Assembly: GCA_016763895.1 (NCBI GenBank)
Contig: JAESSV010000028.1
Coordinates: forward strand, 1 to 9,659
Source: Magnetovibrio sp.
GTDB lineage: Bacteria > Pseudomonadota > Alphaproteobacteria > Rhodospirillales > Magnetovibrionaceae
Length of the DNA: 9,659 bases
Direction of reading: 5' to 3'
In this document: positions 5,709 through 9,659 of the stretch, in pieces
How positions within the stretch are numbered: position 1 is the first letter of the stretch
Layout of the letters: every line of letters begins with the position of its first letter
The notes under the pieces: generated by a model
The model's input: only the letters and a program-made list of their open reading frames with translations
Database searches by the model: none
Told to the model about the DNA's origin: nothing
Translations under genes and position numbers: made by a program

Positions 5709-7079
5709 TTAGGACCTGCGCCACGTGGTTGAATTTGATCCATCTTCTAATATTATACCTTGTTCTGCTAAAGTGTCGCGAATGTGATCCGATAAGGCGA
5801 AATCCTTATCAACGCGGGCTTGGCGACGTTTGGCGATCAAGGTCTCGATATCGGCATTCGACAATCCGTCTTCGGCGCCAAGCTTAGCTTTAAACCAGGT
5901 TTCGGGATCGTTTTGCAACAGGCCAAGCAATTTGGCGCTGGCCACAAGCTGCCCTTTGATTTCGGCCGTATTTTCATGCAAGTTTGCAATCATTTCATGA
6001 ATGTGCGAAAGCGCCAGTGGCGTATTTAAGTCATCGTTTAAAGCGTCCAAGACATCCGCCGACGGAGCCGAGGTTGAGGCTTTAACGGATTTCAGGGTCA
6101 AGAGAGCCCGATACATTTTATCCAATTCGATTTTCGCATCGCGAATGCCATCCTTGGTAAAATCCAGCGGTTTTCTGTAATGGGTTTTCATCAATGCCAA
6201 GCGAATGGCTTCCCCGGGAAATTCGTCCAGCAGGTCGTGCACGGTGTAAAAATTGCCCAAAGACTTGGACATTTTTTCGCCCTCGGCCATCAAATAGCCG
6301 TTGTGCAGCCAGTAATTTACAAATTTTGCTCCGCCGTGAGCACACGTGGATTGGGCCACTTCATTTTCATGGTGGGGGAAGATTAAGTCTTGCCCGCCGC
6401 CGTGAATGTCAAAGGTCGTGCCCAGGTGTTTTTTGCTCATCACAGAACATTCGATGTGCCAACCCGGCCTGCCACGGCCCCAAGGGCTGTCCCAACCGGG
6501 CTGATCATCGGTGCTGGGCTTCCACAACACGAAATCCGAGGGGGCTTTTTTGTAAGGCGCCACTTCAACCCGCGCACCCGCGATCATTTCGTCCTGATTG
6601 CGGCCCGACAAATGACCATAATCGTCATAAGTTGCCACATCAAACAACACATGCCCTTCGGCTTCATAGGCATGGCCCGAAGTTATTAAGTCTTTAATCA
6701 TCGCCACCATGCCTTCGATATGTTCGGTGGCGCGGGGTTGAAAATTGGGTTGTTGGGCACCCAATGCGCCCATGTCGTCTAAAAAAGCCTTTTCCGTTCG
6801 GGCCGTAAGCGCCCCAATGCTTTCCCCATTTTCCGCCGCGCGGGCGATGATTTTATCGTCAACATCGGTAATGTTGCGCGCATAAATGACGTGCTGGGGT
6901 CCATAGATTTCTTGTAACAAACGATACAATACGTCAAACGCCACCACCGGGCGGGCATTGCCAATATGGGCAAAATCATAGACCGTGGGGCCACACACAT
7001 ACATGCGGACCTGATCGGGATCGATGGGAATGAATGCTTCTTTGGCCCGTTTTAAGGTGTTGAACAGGTGTAAGGACAT
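5709..7079 (-). CDS. cysS: Cysteinyl-tRNA synthetase
   Basis: Class I aminoacyl-tRNA synthetase charging tRNA-Cys in the cytoplasm; 456 residues, close to the 461 of E. coli. Cys29 lies in YVCGPTVYDFAHIGN, which ends in the HIGN nucleotide-binding signature (38-41). The other three zinc ligands of the family are present: Cys211 (in WHIECS), and His236 and Glu240 (in FPHHENE). KMSKS is at 269-273. The frame is open upstream into gltX, but ATG 7079 is chosen because the family's N-terminus (LFNTLKR) begins there. GAGG (7092-7089), inside the last gltX codons, also lies nine bases upstream. The gap to the gltX stop is five bases, so the two are co-transcribed. The C-terminal anticodon domain is complete and ends in TWRRS. 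The last 15 codons or so are more AT-rich than the rest, coinciding with a possible promoter for the next gene. Confidence 0.98.
   Translation of the reverse strand: MSLHLFNTLKRAKEAFIPIDPDQVRMYVCGPTVYDFAHIGNARPVVAFDVLYRLLQEIYGPQHVIYARNITDVDDKIIARAAENGESIGALTARTEKAFLDDMGALGAQQPNFQPRATEHIEGMVAMIKDLITSGHAYEAEGHVLFDVATYDDYGHLSGRNQDEMIAGARVEVAPYKKAPSDFVLWKPSTDDQPGWDSPWGRGRPGWHIECSVMSKKHLGTTFDIHGGGQDLIFPHHENEVAQSTCAHGGAKFVNYWLHNGYLMAEGEKMSKSLGNFYTVHDLLDEFPGEAIRLALMKTHYRKPLDFTKDGIRDAKIELDKMYRALLTLKSVKASTSAPSADVLDALNDDLNTPLALSHIHEMIANLHENTAEIKGQLVASAKLLGLLQNDPETWFKAKLGAEDGLSNADIETLIAKRRQARVDKDFALSDHIRDTLAEQGIILEDGSNSTTWRRS
5752..5779 (-). promoter_or_regulatory. Candidate sigma70-type promoter for the GGDEF-EAL gene, inside cysS
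   Basis: On the minus strand a perfect TATAAT (5757-5752) is preceded, after 16 bp, by GCGACA (5779-5774; four of six matches to TTGACA). Transcription would start near 5745, leaving about 110 bases before the ATG at 5634. The match falls in the last codons of cysS, which use AT-rich ATA ATA TTA, unlike the GC-richer codons used for Ile and Leu in most of the gene. Confidence 0.35.
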
Positions 7080-7084
7080 GAAAA

Positions 7085-8404
7085 CTAGCCTCGCGACCCT
7101 TTCAGCCGAGCGGCTGCTCGCTCTGGCCCAATCAAGGGTAAGAAGACCTTGAGCTCGGGACCATGTTCTTGCCCGGTTAACGCTTTGCGCAACGGCATAA
7201 ACAAGCCTTTGCCCTTGCGACCTGAGGCTTCTTTCACCGACTTGGTCAAAGCCCCCCAAGTGGTTTCATCCCAAGGCCCTGTGGGCAGGGCATCAGCGGC
7301 GTCCGCCAGGAATGCAGCGTCTTCGGCATCGATTGCAGGGTCAATGTCACCGGTTGCAATGTCATGCCACAGGGCGACATCGTTTAAATTTTGGATATTC
7401 GCGCGCACCGCCAACCAAAGGGCTTCATCAACGCCAGATCCCAATTTGTTTTTGACATCACAAAATTCGCTGTTGTGAAGAAGCTGGGCATTTAAGCGGC
7501 CCAATTGGGCGGGATCAAATTTTGGGGTGGCACGGGAAAAGAGATCAAAGTCAAAGATATCGACCAAAGTTTGAACGCTGTCTTCCACCTTAATGTCGTC
7601 TGAGGTGCCAAGGTGAGCCAGGTAGGACGCCAAGGCCAGAGGCTCAATTCCGTCGGTCCGCAAATCTTTGAGAGCCAACGAACCCAATCGTTTGGACAAT
7701 CCGCCACCGTCCAAGTCGGTCAACAACGGCAAGTGAGCAAAGGTTGGCACGGATTTATCAAGGGCTACAAACATTTGCACCTGCAACGCCGTGTTCGCCA
7801 CGTGGTCTTCACCGCGCACCACATGCGTGATGCCCATGTCGGCATCATCAATGGCGCTGGGCAACATGTACAGCCACGTTCCGTCTTCGCGGCGGATGAC
7901 AGGATCGGACAGGTTGGCGGTTTTAAAGTGAACCGGCCCCCGCACAAGATCTTTAAAATCAATGTCGCCCGGAGCCAATTTAAAACGCCAATGCGCCCCG
8001 CGCCCGTCTTCAATATAACCTTGTAACTTGGCGGCGTCGGGGGGGGTGTAAATGGGTGCCTTGCCTTGGGACCGCAAAATTTTGCGTTGGCGGTCCAAGT
8101 CTTGGGGCGTTTCATAACATTCGTAAACACGGCCGCTGGCTTTTAAAATATCAAAGGCCGCTTCATAAGAAGCCAAGCGGTCCGATTGCTTTTCAACGCG
8201 GTCCCAATCAAGCCCCAACCAGTGCATATCTGTTTGAATGGCATCTGCAAATTCCTGCGAAGAACGTTCCGCATCGGTATCGTCCAAACGCAATACAAAC
8301 TGGCCACCCGTTTTTTTGGCGGCAAGCCAGTTGATGAGGGCAAGTCGGGCATTGCCGACGTGAAGAAAACCGGTGGGACTGGGAGCAAAACGAAAAGCTG
8401 TCAT
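7085..8404 (-). CDS. gltX: Glutamyl-tRNA synthetase, short form
   Basis: Class I synthetase that attaches glutamate to tRNA; 439 residues, shorter than the roughly 470 of the common bacterial enzyme. The N-terminus, RFAPSPTGFLHVGNARLALI, holds the HIGH-type signature HVGN (15-18). The KMSKS loop is the variant LSKR (236-239) in GGGLSKRLGS. VVRGEDHVANTALQ (195-208) is typical of the catalytic core. The C-terminal helical anticodon-binding region is present, so this is not the truncated GluQ-RS. Of the zinc site (CxC...CxH in the E. coli enzyme) only Cys96 remains, in YECYET. Many alphaproteobacteria carry two GluRS paralogues, one of which may charge tRNA-Gln for amidotransferase conversion; which this one is cannot be read from sequence. 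Its ATG overlaps the nadE stop in ATGA, and no separate ribosome site is seen, which implies translational coupling. Confidence 0.96.
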   Translation of the reverse strand: MTAFRFAPSPTGFLHVGNARLALINWLAAKKTGGQFVLRLDDTDAERSSQEFADAIQTDMHWLGLDWDRVEKQSDRLASYEAAFDILKASGRVYECYETPQDLDRQRKILRSQGKAPIYTPPDAAKLQGYIEDGRGAHWRFKLAPGDIDFKDLVRGPVHFKTANLSDPVIRREDGTWLYMLPSAIDDADMGITHVVRGEDHVANTALQVQMFVALDKSVPTFAHLPLLTDLDGGGLSKRLGSLALKDLRTDGIEPLALASYLAHLGTSDDIKVEDSVQTLVDIFDFDLFSRATPKFDPAQLGRLNAQLLHNSEFCDVKNKLGSGVDEALWLAVRANIQNLNDVALWHDIATGDIDPAIDAEDAAFLADAADALPTGPWDETTWGALTKSVKEASGRKGKGLFMPLRKALTGQEHGPELKVFLPLIGPERAAARLKGSRG

Positions 8405-9659
8405 GATAAAGCCGTAAAACCATTTGTGAGGGGATAGCGACGATCGCGGCCAAAAGCGCGCGAGGTGATTTTTACGCCCGGAGGCGCCTGTCGGCGTTTG
8501 TACTCTGCCCGGTCCAACATACGCCAGACATTTCGTACAATTTCTATGTCATAACCGCGCGCGGAAATCTCAGAGGCCGATAATTCTTCTTCGATCAAGC
8601 CATGCAAGATGCCATCAAGCACGTCATAAGGCGGCAATGTGTCTTGGTCAGTTTGATCGGGTTTAAGTTCTGCGGAGGGTGGCTTGGTGATGATGCGTTC
8701 GGGGATAACTTCACCCTTGGGGCCTAAGAATTCCGTGTAATGGTTGGCATTTCGCCACCGGCATAATTCAAAAACGCGGGTTTTATAGACGTCCTTTAAA
8801 ACGTTAAAGCCCCCGCACATATCACCATACAAGGTCGAATAGCCCACCGACATTTCAGATTTATTGCCGGTGGACACGACCATGTAACCAAATTTATTCG
8901 ACATGGCCATTAACACCATGCCGCGCGATCGGGCTTGAATATTTTCTTCGGTGGTGTCCGGGCCTTGGTCGGAAAACATGTCTTTGAGCATGGCTTCGAA
9001 AGCATTCATGGCGGGATCAATCGCAATGTTGTCGAGCCGAACGCCCAGTTCCTGACAAGCCAGACTGGCGTCTTCAAGGCTTTCCGTTGAGGTGTAAGGC
9101 GACGGCATCATGACACAGTGAACACGATCGGGGCCCAAGGCATCTACGGCAACTGCGGCGGTAATCGCGCTGTCCACGCCGCCCGACATGCCAATCATAA
9201 CACCGGGAAAATGGTTTTTATTGACGTAGTCTCTCAGCACCAAAACCAAGGCCTTATAAATAGCCTCATTTTCCATCATAGGCTTGTCCATGGGACCTTG
9301 ATGAGGGTTCAGGGTATCGTTGTCTAAAACAAACCCCAAGCTGACCACGGCACTTTCAAAGGCCGGCAATTGGGTGAGCATTTTGCCATTTGAATCCAAA
9401 ACAAAGGAAGCGCCGTCAAACACCAATTCGTCTTGACCGCCGACCTGGTTGACATAGACCAAAGCCAAGCCACTTTCGAGCACACGTTTGAGGGCATATT
9501 CAACGCGGATGCCCGTCTTGTCCATCTCATAGGGGGAACCGTTGAGCACCAATAAAATATCGGCTCCGTCTTCCATAAGGTTTTTGGTGACTTGGGGCAG
9601 CCACATGTCTTCACAGGTCATAATGCCAAGCTTGAAACCGCGAAACCGCACCGCACCGG
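8401..9659 (-). CDS. nadE: Glutamine-dependent NAD+ synthetase, N-terminus cut by window edge
   Basis: Last step of NAD+ synthesis: amidation of nicotinate adenine dinucleotide with ATP and glutamine-derived ammonia. The frame runs off the right edge, and a GTG at 9651 is internal because the codons before it (Gly-Ala) continue the nitrilase domain. Visible here are the nitrilase nucleophile Cys in GIMTCEDMW (codon 9615-9613) and NGSPYEMDKTGIR of the amidase fold. The ATP-binding SGGVDS lies about 143 residues further on, followed by the synthetase core, with STGNKSEMSVGYSTLYGD and the AELKPDQTDQDTLPPYD segment characteristic of the family. The catalytic Glu and Lys of the nitrilase triad and the true start lie outside. 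About 419 residues are present, of a usual 540-560. The stop overlaps the gltX start by four bases. Confidence 0.97.
   Translation of the reverse strand, partial: GAVRFRGFKLGIMTCEDMWLPQVTKNLMEDGADILLVLNGSPYEMDKTGIRVEYALKRVLESGLALVYVNQVGGQDELVFDGASFVLDSNGKMLTQLPAFESAVVSLGFVLDNDTLNPHQGPMDKPMMENEAIYKALVLVLRDYVNKNHFPGVMIGMSGGVDSAITAAVAVDALGPDRVHCVMMPSPYTSTESLEDASLACQELGVRLDNIAIDPAMNAFEAMLKDMFSDQGPDTTEENIQARSRGMVLMAMSNKFGYMVVSTGNKSEMSVGYSTLYGDMCGGFNVLKDVYKTRVFELCRWRNANHYTEFLGPKGEVIPERIITKPPSAELKPDQTDQDTLPPYDVLDGILHGLIEEELSASEISARGYDIEIVRNVWRMLDRAEYKRRQAPPGVKITSRAFGRDRRYPLTNGFTALS

Noticed and set aside
7080..7259. 60-residue N-terminal extension of CysRS
   Set aside because: The extra codons are the gltX 3' end read in another frame; the family N-terminus and a GAGG ribosome site mark ATG 7079.

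Overview
The window is a compact bacterial region, most likely from an alphaproteobacterium with moderate GC content, probably Rhodospirillales-like. Three things point there. The housekeeping set nadE-gltX-cysS-cimA-trmJ lies on one strand. The glutamyl-tRNA synthetase is short and lacks most zinc ligands. A signalling protein carries a DivJ/PleC-type histidine-kinase dimerisation motif typical of that class. The assignment is inference from sequence; no species can be named.

Reading along the minus strand from the right edge, 9659-8401 is the C-terminal part of a glutamine-dependent NAD+ synthetase (nadE, truncated by the window). Its stop overlaps the start of gltX (8404-7085) by four bases, and cysS (7079-5709) follows five bases after gltX. 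This looks like one translationally coupled unit. Further along, cimA (2381-777, citramalate synthase) is followed two bases later by trmJ (774 to the left edge, tRNA/rRNA 2'-O-methyltransferase, nearly complete).

Between cysS and cimA lies what looks like an inserted signalling module. One gene is a large minus-strand protein of 802 residues (5634-3226). It has an orphan DHp (HisKA) domain, two PAS domains, a variant GGDEF domain (TGDEF) with an intact inhibitory site, and a complete EAL domain. The other is a convergent plus-strand gene (2619-3119) for an unrecognised 166-residue helical protein, whose last 11 residues resemble the CheY-binding peptide of FliM. The two genes end against a 19-bp tandem-repeat array (about 3119-3232). 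Neighbouring repeat copies can pair, and one pair carries matched substitutions.

The 237-bp divergent region between cimA and the small gene (2382-2618) holds small inverted and direct repeats, and a hairpin that would cover the small gene's ribosome binding site. A plausible sigma70-type promoter for the GGDEF-EAL gene lies inside the 3' end of cysS.

The flanking genes serve core metabolism and translation. The central pair appears to serve second-messenger and possibly cell-cycle or motility signalling. The strongest candidate for something undescribed is this pair: a c-di-GMP enzyme with a kinase-less DivJ/PleC-type docking domain, next to a protein with a CheY-docking-like tail.
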